64,000 bases of DNA from contig CAJXSR010000013.1 in NCBI GenBank assembly GCA_913061275.1, positions 1 through 64,000 on the forward strand. Reading direction: 5' to 3'. The notes under the pieces were generated by a model, which saw nothing but the letters and a program-made list of their open reading frames with translations, ran no database searches and had not been told where the DNA came from. This document shows, piece by piece, positions 1-8,922 of this stretch. Numbering within the stretch: position 1 is the stretch's first letter; each line of letters starts with the position of its first letter. A program made the translations under genes and the position numbers. The stretch comes from an uncultured Paracoccaceae bacterium. Lineage in GTDB: Bacteria; Pseudomonadota; Alphaproteobacteria; Rhodobacterales; Rhodobacteraceae.

Positions 1-2675
1 CGGCTGGTACGGTTACTGGCGGAACAAACGTAAATGGCGGCACTGTAGACAATGATGGTACACTAACAGGGACTACAACAGTTGCAGCGGCTGGTACGTT
101 GGATACATCACTAACAGCAGGCGTTATCATCAACGCTGGTACAACCACTGTAAGTGGCGGGACAACTGGTGCCTTTACCAACACTGGAACAGCCAGCAAC
201 TCTGGTACTGTTGCAAGCCTAACGAATGCTGCAGGTACATTTACCAATAACGCGGCTGGTACGGTTACAGGAACAACTACTGTAACTGGCGGCACTGTAG
301 ACAATGATGGTACATTAACAGGTACCACATCAGTTGGTGCAGCGGGTACGTTGGACACATCTAATACAGCAGGTGTTATTAATAACTTTGGTACAACCAC
401 TGTAAGTGGCGGTACAACTGGTGCCTTTACTAATGCGGGAACCGCCAGCAACGCTGGTACTGTTGCAAGCTTGGTGAACAACGCTGGTACATTTACCAAC
501 AATGCGGCTGGTACGGTTACAGGAACAACAACTGTATCTGGCGGCACTGTAGATAATGATGGTACACTAACAGGGACTACAACGGTTGCAGTGGCTGGTA
601 CTTTGGACACATCTAACACGGCAGGTGTTATCAACAACGGTGGCACAACCACTGTAAGTGGCGGTACAACTGGTGCCTTTACAAATGCGGGAACAGCCAG
701 CAACAGTGGTACTGTTGCAAGCCTTGTGAATAACAGCACAGGTACATTTACCAATAACGCGGCTGGTACGGTTACTGGAACAACTACTGTAAACAGTGGC
801 AATGTTACTAACACTGGTACATTAACAGGTGATACAACAGTTGGTGCAGCGGGTACGTTGAACACATCTGGAACGGCTGGTGTAATTACCAATGCTGGAA
901 CAACCACTGTAACTGCTGGTACAACCGGTACTATCGGTAACACGGGTACACTGGCAATATCTGGCGGATCAACAGGGGCTGTAACTACTTCTGGCACTGC
1001 AACATTGTCTGGTGGCACGCTTGCTTCTCTTGCAAACACTCCATCAGGTACGACGACAGTTACGGGTGATACAACTGTAACAGGGGCAGTGACAAACACA
1101 TCCACCTCTGGAAGTGCAGTAACTGTTAATGCGGGTACAACATTGACCGCGGGATCATTCGCCAACTCAGCTGGTACCACCACAATCGATGGTACGATTG
1201 CAGGTTCGTTGACTAACACAGCCACACTAACCAGCACTGGTGCAGGTACGGTAACGGGTGCAGCGGTTAATACTGGAATTGTTAATCTGGCAAATGGCTC
1301 AACTGCTGCTTACCAATCACTGTCCTTTAATGGCGGTCTGTCAGGTGCAGGTACTTACAACCTAGATGTTGATCTAACAAAAACTACGGGTGCTAAAACA
1401 CAATCAGATGTTATCAATGTAGTCGGTGGTCCAGCAGCAGGTGGAACGTACAATATCAACGTTTCTGACCTTTCAGCTGGCACGCGTGTATTGCAAACCT
1501 CTGACATCATCCTGTTTGATGGTGACAATGCTGCACCGCTAACATTTACAACAACTGGCATGCCTCTGGGCGGTACAATCTTGTTTGATGTGGTGCAAAA
1601 AACAGATGACATTGTTATCCAAAGCACAGTGAACCCAGCTATTGGCGGCATCAGCGGCGGTATCTCTTTTGTACAATCATTGTTGGGTACGGTTATCAAC
1701 CGCCCATCAAGCGCAAATGTTTCATCAATCGCATACCAAGACGACGATGGGTGTAGCCGAGGTGCATGGGCACGGGCAACAGGTGGTACGGCTGATACAA
1801 CCAGCCACACAGTTGTTGGATCAACCACACCGGTTAATGCAAGTAGCGACATTGAAGCTAGTTACGCAGGCTTCCAATTAGGTGGAGACTTTGGTTGCTT
1901 TGACCAACGCTTCTCTGGTTGGGATTTGGCCTTCGGTGGTATGTTGGGCATCAACACAGGTGAAACTGACCAGAACGTTTTCCAAGGTACAACTATCACC
2001 AGCCGGGTTAACAACGAGTTTGACCAAAAATTCGGAGGCATCTACCTAGCGGCTGTTAAAGGGGCTTGGGCGATTGATGTGCAGCTAAGACAAGAGAATA
2101 CCGACTTTGATTTAAGTGAAACAGTTATTGGTGCGGCACTGCCACTAGGTTTGAATGGCCAAAGCTTCTCTAGCGACGCAACAACATTTAGTGGTGCGGT
2201 TAGCTATAACCATTACAGTGAAGCTCTTGACTTGACATTCGTTCCAACAGTTGGGTTTGGCTTTACAAGCACTTCAACAGATACGCTGAACTTTACAAAT
2301 GGCGAAAAACTTGAAACTGCTGATCGCGATTCTACAATCGGGTTTGTTGGTCTGACAGTGGCCAAAACTAAGGTAGCAGAATCTGGTGACTCAGCACTTA
2401 ACTTCTTCGGTACAGCGACAGCTTACGGTGACTTCTCAGATGATACAGTAGCGACATTTACTGATAGCTTGGGAACAACTACGCAAACACTGACAACGGA
2501 CCCAATTGGTTCGTTCGGTGAGCTAAGCCTAGGTATCAACTACGTTAAGCTTCTGAATGGTTCACAATCTAGTGCTGCGGTACGTCAGATGAACCTAAGC
2601 GCTCGTATTGACGGACGGGCAAACTCAGACGTAAGCAGTGTTGGCCTAACATTGAATGGCAGAATTTCATTCTAA
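1..2675 (+). CDS. Autotransporter with repeat passenger, 5' partial
   Basis: The frame is open from base 3, so the gene begins upstream of the window; the TTG at 99 is not a true start. The first ~270 residues are near-perfect 84-residue repeats rich in Thr, Gly, Asn, Ala and Val, typical of passengers that fold as a beta-helix. More degenerate repeats follow to about base 1350. From roughly base 1660 to the end the composition changes to an amphipathic-strand pattern ending in I-S-F, with the C-terminal Phe expected of an outer-membrane autotransporter barrel (~280 residues). Inferred role: a type Va surface protein, probably adhesin-like. No protease triad or other catalytic motif is visible in the passenger. 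A strong terminator follows directly, so it is not co-transcribed with the next genes. Confidence 0.85.
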   Translation, partial: AGTVTGGTNVNGGTVDNDGTLTGTTTVAAAGTLDTSLTAGVIINAGTTTVSGGTTGAFTNTGTASNSGTVASLTNAAGTFTNNAAGTVTGTTTVTGGTVDNDGTLTGTTSVGAAGTLDTSNTAGVINNFGTTTVSGGTTGAFTNAGTASNAGTVASLVNNAGTFTNNAAGTVTGTTTVSGGTVDNDGTLTGTTTVAVAGTLDTSNTAGVINNGGTTTVSGGTTGAFTNAGTASNSGTVASLVNNSTGTFTNNAAGTVTGTTTVNSGNVTNTGTLTGDTTVGAAGTLNTSGTAGVITNAGTTTVTAGTTGTIGNTGTLAISGGSTGAVTTSGTATLSGGTLASLANTPSGTTTVTGDTTVTGAVTNTSTSGSAVTVNAGTTLTAGSFANSAGTTTIDGTIAGSLTNTATLTSTGAGTVTGAAVNTGIVNLANGSTAAYQSLSFNGGLSGAGTYNLDVDLTKTTGAKTQSDVINVVGGPAAGGTYNINVSDLSAGTRVLQTSDIILFDGDNAAPLTFTTTGMPLGGTILFDVVQKTDDIVIQSTVNPAIGGISGGISFVQSLLGTVINRPSSANVSSIAYQDDDGCSRGAWARATGGTADTTSHTVVGSTTPVNASSDIEASYAGFQLGGDFGCFDQRFSGWDLAFGGMLGINTGETDQNVFQGTTITSRVNNEFDQKFGGIYLAAVKGAWAIDVQLRQENTDFDLSETVIGAALPLGLNGQSFSSDATTFSGAVSYNHYSEALDLTFVPTVGFGFTSTSTDTLNFTNGEKLETADRDSTIGFVGLTVAKTKVAESGDSALNFFGTATAYGDFSDDTVATFTDSLGTTTQTLTTDPIGSFGELSLGINYVKLLNGSQSSAAVRQMNLSARIDGRANSDVSSVGLTLNGRISF
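48..806 (+). repeat. 252-bp tandem repeats in autotransporter passenger
   Basis: The codons for D-N-D-G-T recur at 48, 300 and 552, exactly 252 bases (84 codons) apart. The equivalent point of the next unit is at 807, 255 bases on, because of one extra codon. The first three units are highly similar at DNA level, while the fourth begins to diverge. The repeats evidently continue upstream of the window. Such similarity implies recent unequal exchange or gene conversion, and copy number may vary between strains. Confidence 0.9.
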
Positions 2676-2699
2676 GCAGCCATTTAAATTAAGTTTTCT

Positions 2700-2731
2700 A
2701 ACGGCAGCGTTTTATTACGCTGCCGTTTTTT
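2700..2731 (+). terminator. Rho-independent terminator after autotransporter gene
   Basis: Nine-base perfect arms (2701-2709 and 2718-2726) with an 8-base loop are followed by a run of six T. It lies 25 bases after the autotransporter stop codon. Confidence 0.9.
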
Positions 2732-2797
2732 GTTGTCCGCCAGCATCATAAAATTTTGATTTTTTAAATTTAATTGCAAATTTTGATTTTTAGGCGT

Positions 2798-2811
2798 ATT
2801 AGGCATAAGGG
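2798..2811 (+). promoter_or_regulatory. Shared upstream element, copy 1
   Basis: ATTAGGCATAAGGG lies 31 bases before the start of the small secreted protein gene. A copy with one difference (C to T) sits 33 bases before the first gene of the Tad-like cluster at 3317. The ATAAG core could be a -10-like element; no convincing -35 accompanies either copy. Matching sequence and spacing suggest co-regulation, by inference. Confidence 0.4.
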
Positions 2812-2842
2812 GCATTCTGAATTATGAAAGGGAGCTATCCCA

Positions 2843-3052
2843 ATGTTTAAAATTAAACAAAGCCTTACGTTAAGCGCATGTATTATGATGCTTTCTGTTG
2901 GTCTTACATCTTCTGTAAGCGCAGGAACATCTGTAGGTGTACCAAGTGTGGACGCTGTAGTTTATACTAATCCAGTAGCAAGTACGACATGTATCAGTTG
3001 CGTAAAACGCAAGTTGAAATCTGGTATGTGGTTCATCGGAACTTATAGATAA
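2843..3052 (+). CDS. Small secreted protein with CxxC motif
   Basis: Sixty-nine residues starting at ATG after a good ribosome site (AAAGGGAG). Residues 1-27 form a Sec signal peptide with a basic start, hydrophobic core and S-V-S-A cleavage site. The predicted mature chain is only 42 residues and contains C-I-S-C followed by a basic stretch (VKRKLK). The family is not recognised. It is flanked by terminators on both sides, so it is a monocistronic unit, and it shares an upstream element with the large cluster that follows. It could be a secreted peptide, cargo or an accessory of that cluster; this is inference from position only. Confidence 0.65.
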   Translation: MFKIKQSLTLSACIMMLSVGLTSSVSAGTSVGVPSVDAVVYTNPVASTTCISCVKRKLKSGMWFIGTYR

Positions 3053-3076
3053 GAACCTAATTACCTTTTGAATTAT

Positions 3077-3112
3077 TGCGCCCGCGGCAATGCCTGCGGG
3101 CGCATTTATTTT
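3077..3112 (+). terminator. Rho-independent terminator after small secreted protein
   Basis: Nine-base perfect GC-rich arms (3077-3085 and 3096-3104) are followed by TTTATTTT. It isolates the small gene from the cluster beginning at 3317. Confidence 0.85.
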
Positions 3113-3269
3113 GGAAGTAAAAAAGTTACAGAAAATACGCCAATATAATGTATAAGTATGAACAGATCTTGTTGTTTTATGTGTATTGCTAGCTTTTTAA
3201 ATTGGGATATTGCGCTAAGCCTATTGACGATTTAGTAATTATTTCAGTAAGTTAATTCAATACGGATGA

Positions 3270-3283
3270 ATTAGGTATAAGGG
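3270..3283 (+). promoter_or_regulatory. Shared upstream element, copy 2
   Basis: ATTAGGTATAAGGG lies 33 bases before the GTG start of the first cluster gene and is nearly identical to the element at 2798-2811. The core TATAAG (3276-3281) resembles a -10 box. A TTGACG at 3224-3229 is too far upstream to pair with it. Confidence 0.4.
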
Positions 3284-3316
3284 TGCGATTTAATCTTTGA
3301 CAGAATTGGGGAATTT

Positions 3317-5512
3317 GTGTCAGTTATTACTGCTAATTTTTTATTGAAGAAGATATTTCTGGCATGTTCTTTTGCCCTAGCATTTTTTATGGCTACAGGT
3401 TTTGACGCTCAAGCGGCTACTGGTGAAGGCAAGATTGAAGTTGGGTTTGATATAAAAGAAAAAGTTAACCCGCAAAGCTTTAGCGTAGTTGGATGCGAAT
3501 ATATCTCTCCTGCAGCAAATGGACGCGAACTTACATTCAAATGCCCCGTTAAGCATGTATATCAGGTTGAATTTACGCGCGATGGGTCAGACGGAGTGCA
3601 AACCAATTATGGGGCACTTCAAATACGCCCTGATTTATATATTGGAGCACCACATGTAGGGGCCTTACATTTAGTATCTACATATACTGCTGATAGAGAA
3701 GCCAGCTTAAAACAACTCAAAGAGATACCCGAACAACTTCAACCTTTGATATTAAAGGACATGGCAGTTGATGAAACACAAGTAATACCAAAGCCTGAAG
3801 TCAAAGTTGTTGACGAGCCTACACCAACTGATGAAGTGGCAAAGGCACAACCTGCACCTGAGCCAATAGTAGAAACTGACCCACCTGCAGAAATTTTGTT
3901 GGCGCAAGTAAGTGACCCATCACCCTCTGTGGCAATGGCTAATGGAATTGATGTTTCATGGGCAAGCTCATATGGGTCTCTTAGGATAAATGGCAAAGAG
4001 CTTCTTGAAGAAACACAAGAGGCAGATGGGTTAATTCAGGGTCGCATCAATTTAACAGAATCATTAGGCGATCTATTTATTCTTTCGTCGGACCGGAACT
4101 CTAGCTGTAACAAGGCGTTTACAGTGGAACAGCTAAAAGATGCACAAGAGGTTTTCTTTGAGTGTTCTGAGTACACAATTAATGCACCGTTCAAACTGCC
4201 TTTGGAAGGCAAACAATGCACGCATTCTAACAGTTCGGAAATCAGTTGTTTGGTTTCTAACAGTAAGAAATCAATCACGGTAGAGTTGAAGGGTTGGAAA
4301 AATATTGATCTGACGCTTGTAGAGGATACTGAAGTTTACGATTTGGGCTTGTCGGATTTATACCCCGAATTCCCTGCATCAGAAGTTATGGCAGGATTGA
4401 ACACTGCTTCTTCAAATCAATGTGATCCAAGACAGTTGGAACTACAGCTGGGTGCGTTTTGCCTGAATGACTTGTGTACTGATTTATCAGGCGGCCCGCA
4501 GCCGATCGATGAAAGCGGACATTTGAAAAGCTTAGCGGAAGCAGGCTGGGACCTAGGGCAACTACCGACTAAGGCCAAATTGGTTTTAGTAGATACATCT
4601 GGTGAAGCGGCAACAGTACTGGGCGAAGAAACGGTTTCTATAAAACCTGTGTCAGTAGAGGCGGTTTCTGTATTGATTAGGAAATCAACGGGCAATTCTT
4701 TAGTACCGCTAAATATAGAAATGGTTGGTAAGGTATTTAAAGTGGGCCGGAACGTGAAGTTCTTTAAAGATGCAGTATGCAAGGCACCTATTTTGAAAAA
4801 ATATCTAGATTTATCAAACCCAGGTAATAAACTGCCCGATGTGCCAAAATGTAGTTTTTATAGAATATTTGATGGCAAAAAAGCGCGTTCTACTTGTTCA
4901 GCGGTTGCTTATAACAAAGAAACCCAAGCGGCTACGGCGGTTTTAGAAGTTGCTAACTGCGCAGCTAAACGTTTGGTTCTATATGTAGCTGAAAACGAAA
5001 CGATTAATGGGCGTGACAGTAAAGCGATTGTGGCATCGCTTGTGAAACTTGCGAATGGGATGAAGGCGAAAGAAGTATGCGCTTCTGTCGATATTGTTCA
5101 TACTGTTGATGCAAAACGCCAGATAATTTTATCTGCAGAAGATATGCGCTTTCCAGAAGATGGCGTTAATTTAAAATCAGCATTTGATATGCGGTTTGTA
5201 AATTCAAACAGCGAAATTTTGCGAGATTTTGAATGGATTTACCGCACTTGGGGTGACAACCTTGGTGGTGTCATTGTTATTGCAGATGGTGAAAAGGCCA
5301 AGCCTGTGGACATGATAGCGTCACCAGCTGCTATGGCGTGGAAGATAAAAGATGTCTTTCGTCGGGTTATAAATTTCTCGGCAAAACAAAACTGTAAAAC
5401 ATATACGGATGTTTTGTTGTTTGAAGAATGTGAACAGGGAAAAGCTGCTGATTTTGATGCGGTTTTGACAAAGTATATTGACCAAGGATTAAGTTCTTTG
5501 GTTGCTCAATAG
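3317..5512 (+). CDS. Secreted protein of Tad-like cluster, function unknown
   Basis: This 731-residue protein starts at GTG, preceded by TTGGGGA, and opens the 27-kb cluster. Residues 1-33 are a Sec signal peptide ending A-Q-A. Next come a beta-rich segment (about 35-130), a Pro/Glu/Val-rich linker (about 155-195) and a second segment with several cysteines (C-N, C-S, C-T, C-L), suggesting disulfides in the periplasm. The last ~150 residues (V-L-Y-V-A, G-V-I-V-I-A-D) alternate hydrophobic strands and helices like a Rossmann-type or vWA-like fold, but no MIDAS motif is evident. No family is recognised. It is 24 bases upstream of the vWA gene and is probably co-transcribed with it. Placement suggests a periplasmic component of the machine. 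Confidence 0.7.
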   Translation: MSVITANFLLKKIFLACSFALAFFMATGFDAQAATGEGKIEVGFDIKEKVNPQSFSVVGCEYISPAANGRELTFKCPVKHVYQVEFTRDGSDGVQTNYGALQIRPDLYIGAPHVGALHLVSTYTADREASLKQLKEIPEQLQPLILKDMAVDETQVIPKPEVKVVDEPTPTDEVAKAQPAPEPIVETDPPAEILLAQVSDPSPSVAMANGIDVSWASSYGSLRINGKELLEETQEADGLIQGRINLTESLGDLFILSSDRNSSCNKAFTVEQLKDAQEVFFECSEYTINAPFKLPLEGKQCTHSNSSEISCLVSNSKKSITVELKGWKNIDLTLVEDTEVYDLGLSDLYPEFPASEVMAGLNTASSNQCDPRQLELQLGAFCLNDLCTDLSGGPQPIDESGHLKSLAEAGWDLGQLPTKAKLVLVDTSGEAATVLGEETVSIKPVSVEAVSVLIRKSTGNSLVPLNIEMVGKVFKVGRNVKFFKDAVCKAPILKKYLDLSNPGNKLPDVPKCSFYRIFDGKKARSTCSAVAYNKETQAATAVLEVANCAAKRLVLYVAENETINGRDSKAIVASLVKLANGMKAKEVCASVDIVHTVDAKRQIILSAEDMRFPEDGVNLKSAFDMRFVNSNSEILRDFEWIYRTWGDNLGGVIVIADGEKAKPVDMIASPAAMAWKIKDVFRRVINFSAKQNCKTYTDVLLFEECEQGKAADFDAVLTKYIDQGLSSLVAQ

Positions 5513-5536
5513 TAAAATAGATTAGGGGACGCTAGA

Positions 5537-8098
5537 ATGTTTAGCAAACTTGTAAAGCCAATGAAATACACCTGCATCAGTGCAGTAACATTTGTGGTGG
5601 CAACGGTTATAGGAAGTGCTTCTGCTTATGCAGGCATAGCTGGATCTTGTGAGGATTATTTTGAAGACCCTCGTGCGGTTGGTGAAATTCTGGATGATGG
5701 CGAAGTTACTCGCGCCAACCCAATACCAATTTTACGTGATGGTTCAGAGGTTTATGCAGATCCTGAAGAGGGTGCCAGAACTATACAAAAGCTTGCCTTT
5801 GGTGATCGCCTATTCATTACACATTTTGAAAATGGGTTTTACAAAGTAGCACTGGATACACGTAAAGATGAAACAAGTAGCCTTGGTTGGGTTAAAGGGA
5901 ATGATCTATTATGTCGTAATAGGCCAGTTCTTAGTCCTGAAGGTATCGCGCGTAAATTTTATGTTCGCACAAAGGCTTCATTCGTTGATGAAGAACAGGG
6001 TGCGATCCGCGCTAGATCTGGGCCGCGCACAGAAGAGTGTGCAGGCATAAACGGGCGGTGTCGTGAACTGTCGCGCTTTACGCTTTATTATGTTTATGCA
6101 AGCGACCCAGTTTCGCAACGGGTATTGTTACAAGGCCGTCCATCTGCGGATGCGGATGCGCCACTAATCGGGTGGGTTAACCTAAAAGAAGGGTATCTAT
6201 GGGATACGCGTTTTGGTTTGCGTCCAAAAGAAAACCTAGTGTTTGACAGTTCAGTTGGTGAGTGGTCCGAAGGGGATGAGCGCCGTGCTTGCTTGTATGA
6301 AACACTGGAAGATGCAGATAAAAGCGATAGTACAGAATCTTGCTTCGTGCCAATTCTAGGTGGTAATCGCTGGTTTAACTATTCATTGCGCATTCCTGTT
6401 TTTGAGCGTGTTGAATTTAACGGTAAACACTATTTCCACGTAGCAATGCCAACTTCTGGTGTTGGCTCGGATGCGGCTGATGATGTTCTTTCTCAGGTTC
6501 AGGGTTTGGATGAAGCGATTAAGCTATTGCAGAACTTGGGCAATTTAGATGTGTTTTTCCTTTTGGATGGCACGCAATCTATGCAGCCACATATCGATTC
6601 ACTCACTGGTGCAAACGGGGGATCTGGTGTTTTAACGGCTATACAAGATGCGTTTGAAAATGATCCAAGGTTTGAAAATGTACAAGTGCGCTTTGGGTAT
6701 CGTGTGTACCGCGATCATTATGCTGGCAATTACGGAATTGGTGAAGGTATGCCCTTTGACAGTAACTGTTCACCAACTGACGAAGAGCTGGATATAAGTG
6801 GTAAAAAGTTTGAAGAAGAAATCAAAAAGATCGACACGCAGTTTGGGACTGGTGGCCCACGCGATACGGACTTTGAAGAGAACTTAATTACTGGTCTGGC
6901 TTATGCCGCAGATGATATGGCGAACTGCCCAGAACATGTGAAACTTTTGTTTGTTATTGGTGACACGGGTTACGATTTGGAAACGCAAAAAGAGCGCGGA
7001 ACACCAATCGAAGATGAAGATGAAGTTCTGAGTTATATGACGCAAAACTTCTCTACTGAAGATGATCCAATCATTCCGTTCTTTATTCAGGTTCCGAATG
7101 TTGGCAAGCAACTTAAAATGCGTGGTGCCCGACTTGAAGCTTATGAAGCGGCGTACAAAAAATTTGAAGATCAGGGCAAACATTTTGCTCAGAAAATTGG
7201 CGACCATTTTTCTATCGGGTTAAAAGGCAATTCTGATGTGAAAATCAATGAGCATTTTTATTCGCTAGATGGTTCTAACATAGCGGATTCACAGACAAAG
7301 CTGGTTGAATATATTTTGGGCAGAGTTTCAAACTTTGGCGACCAACGCCCAATCAACGAAGTGATTGCCGAACTACAAGGTGGCACCGCTTTGGTTAAAA
7401 TTATTTCGGCCTTGTCTGGCTCGGATAATGTACCGGCACTACGTCTTGCCTCTATCGAAAAACGGATTTGTGAAGAATTGGGGAAAGCTTGTGAAGAGCG
7501 TGTTTTCAACGATATTACTGAAGGATATATCGAAGATAACGAAGATATTCAGTTGGATATTTGGGTCGATGGTGAAGAGTTCCGCGCGTGGCGTTCAAAA
7601 CTGGAGCTTGTTAAAGATACCAGCCTACTATCAGCAAAAGAGCTTTCTAGCACGATTGTGAAAATGATGGTGGATGGGTTGCAAAACTCTACAGGTGACC
7701 TTTCACCTTCCGAGATGAATATGTCGATTGCTGAGTTCCTTAAGCTTAAGCATGGCCTTCCAACAGGGTCACAAACCCCGCTGCTGAATTATTCTATCGG
7801 TGACTTTATCTATCAGGATGATGTTGCTGAAGGGGATTCAAGCATCGATCTAATTGAGATTTGTGAACTTTACAGGGTTGCGCGTTGGCTGGAACGGCAT
7901 CGTGAAATTTTTGATGCGCTAGATCGCTCAGAGGTGCCATTGTTTAGTCTTGAAGATGTTGAAACCTGTGAAATGCGCTATCCGACCAAAGAGCTTAAAA
8001 TGGAAGGGCGCGAGCGCTTCCCAGAAGACACAATGAGTTTTCGCCAAGTTCAGTTGAATGAAACAATTTTCTGGATACCAAATAAGTACCTGCCATAA
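5537..8098 (+). CDS. Periplasmic SH3-like / vWA-domain protein
   Basis: This 853-residue protein has a signal peptide (residues 1-32, ending A-Y-A). Two bacterial SH3-like segments follow: about 50-125, containing L-G-W-V-K-G, and about 135-230, containing I-G-W-V-N. A von Willebrand factor A domain starts near residue 338 (V-F-F-L-L) and carries the metal-site motif D344-G-T346-Q-S348. Later strands L-L-F-V-I-G-D-T-G fit the rest of the fold. The C-terminal ~280 residues are helical and not recognised. The SH3 plus vWA layout recalls the periplasmic region of the type VI secretion kinase PpkA, although here it is a separate secreted protein with no kinase domain. It lies 2 bases upstream of the ABC ATPase gene, so the genes are surely co-expressed. 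Likely role: envelope sensing or a metal-dependent adhesion surface. Confidence 0.8.
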   Translation: MFSKLVKPMKYTCISAVTFVVATVIGSASAYAGIAGSCEDYFEDPRAVGEILDDGEVTRANPIPILRDGSEVYADPEEGARTIQKLAFGDRLFITHFENGFYKVALDTRKDETSSLGWVKGNDLLCRNRPVLSPEGIARKFYVRTKASFVDEEQGAIRARSGPRTEECAGINGRCRELSRFTLYYVYASDPVSQRVLLQGRPSADADAPLIGWVNLKEGYLWDTRFGLRPKENLVFDSSVGEWSEGDERRACLYETLEDADKSDSTESCFVPILGGNRWFNYSLRIPVFERVEFNGKHYFHVAMPTSGVGSDAADDVLSQVQGLDEAIKLLQNLGNLDVFFLLDGTQSMQPHIDSLTGANGGSGVLTAIQDAFENDPRFENVQVRFGYRVYRDHYAGNYGIGEGMPFDSNCSPTDEELDISGKKFEEEIKKIDTQFGTGGPRDTDFEENLITGLAYAADDMANCPEHVKLLFVIGDTGYDLETQKERGTPIEDEDEVLSYMTQNFSTEDDPIIPFFIQVPNVGKQLKMRGARLEAYEAAYKKFEDQGKHFAQKIGDHFSIGLKGNSDVKINEHFYSLDGSNIADSQTKLVEYILGRVSNFGDQRPINEVIAELQGGTALVKIISALSGSDNVPALRLASIEKRICEELGKACEERVFNDITEGYIEDNEDIQLDIWVDGEEFRAWRSKLELVKDTSLLSAKELSSTIVKMMVDGLQNSTGDLSPSEMNMSIAEFLKLKHGLPTGSQTPLLNYSIGDFIYQDDVAEGDSSIDLIEICELYRVARWLERHREIFDALDRSEVPLFSLEDVETCEMRYPTKELKMEGRERFPEDTMSFRQVQLNETIFWIPNKYLP

Positions 8099-8100
8099 TT

Positions 8101-8922
8101 ATGAGTATTGAAGAACATAAAACCTGGGGCCCTCAAGTTGAGGCTGTTGACCTTGTGCGCAAAAACTCGCACGGAGAGATTAGTTTTAATCTGTCGGTTG
8201 ATTATCTAGATATGCGTATTGGGGGCGGTAAATTGAACCGTTTGCCCATAATGGGCCCAAGTGGCGCTGGTAAAAGCACCTTGTTGAATTTGCTTTCTTG
8301 TATCAGTTTCCCGCTTAGCCCAAATGCGAAAGTTACTTGGCGATTTCCAGACGGGTATAAATGTAGCTGGGGTAATCATGGGCCGGGGCGTGAAATTTTA
8401 TTGCAACTACGGAAAAAATATTTCGGCTATGCATTTCAAACGGCCTCATTGCAACCGCACTTAACCATCAAAGAAAACTTGACCTACGGTTTGGAAAATT
8501 CTGGTGTGCCGAAAAAGATGGCCGTAGATAAAGCATTTGAGTCATTGGTATCTGTGTTTGGTGGTGATGAAGCGCGGGCAAAAGATATGATGGGCCGTTA
8601 CGAGACAGAAGTATCTGGTGGTGAGCGGCAAAGAATTTCATTGCTTCAGGCATTTATACGTGACCCTTGTGTTTTGTTTGCCGATGAACCTACAGGTAGC
8701 CTTGATAAGGTGACGCGCGGGGATGTGATGGGCTTGCTACAAGACTGGTTAGCAGAAAAACCAGAAGAACGTTTGTTGTTCTGGGTTACGCACCATGAAA
8801 GTGATCCAAAAGATAATAATGCTAACAGACGTTTGTATGTTGGTGACGGTACGGCTAATTGGCAAAAAATGGGTGCTAAAGATTGGACTACAGTTGATGG
8901 CATTAAGGAGGCGGGTTTATGA
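8101..8922 (+). CDS. ABC transporter ATP-binding protein, LolD/MacB/TagT type
   Basis: This 273-residue nucleotide-binding subunit is complete in its motifs: Walker A G-P-S-G-A-G-K-S-T at 52-60, Q-loop in A-F-Q-T-A-S, signature V-S-G-G-E at 171-175, Walker B V-L-F-A-D-E-P from 191, and switch His at 231. It overlaps its permease partner by four bases (ATGA). Members of this family power mechanotransmission by MacB/LolCE-type permeases rather than classic import. The neighbouring vWA, FHA and FGE-like genes make the T6SS-regulating TagT a close functional analogue. There is no MacA-like adaptor or LolA nearby, so a drug-efflux or lipoprotein-sorting role is less likely. Confidence 0.9.
   Translation: MSIEEHKTWGPQVEAVDLVRKNSHGEISFNLSVDYLDMRIGGGKLNRLPIMGPSGAGKSTLLNLLSCISFPLSPNAKVTWRFPDGYKCSWGNHGPGREILLQLRKKYFGYAFQTASLQPHLTIKENLTYGLENSGVPKKMAVDKAFESLVSVFGGDEARAKDMMGRYETEVSGGERQRISLLQAFIRDPCVLFADEPTGSLDKVTRGDVMGLLQDWLAEKPEERLLFWVTHHESDPKDNNANRRLYVGDGTANWQKMGAKDWTTVDGIKEAGL

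Noticed and set aside
1355-1852. Long minus-strand ORF inside the autotransporter gene
   Set aside because: Shadow of the repetitive plus-strand coding sequence; no ribosome site or protein-like motif order.
3145-3150. TATAAT upstream of the large cluster
   Set aside because: No acceptable -35 at 16-18 bases, and it lies ~170 bases from the first gene; not claimed as a promoter.
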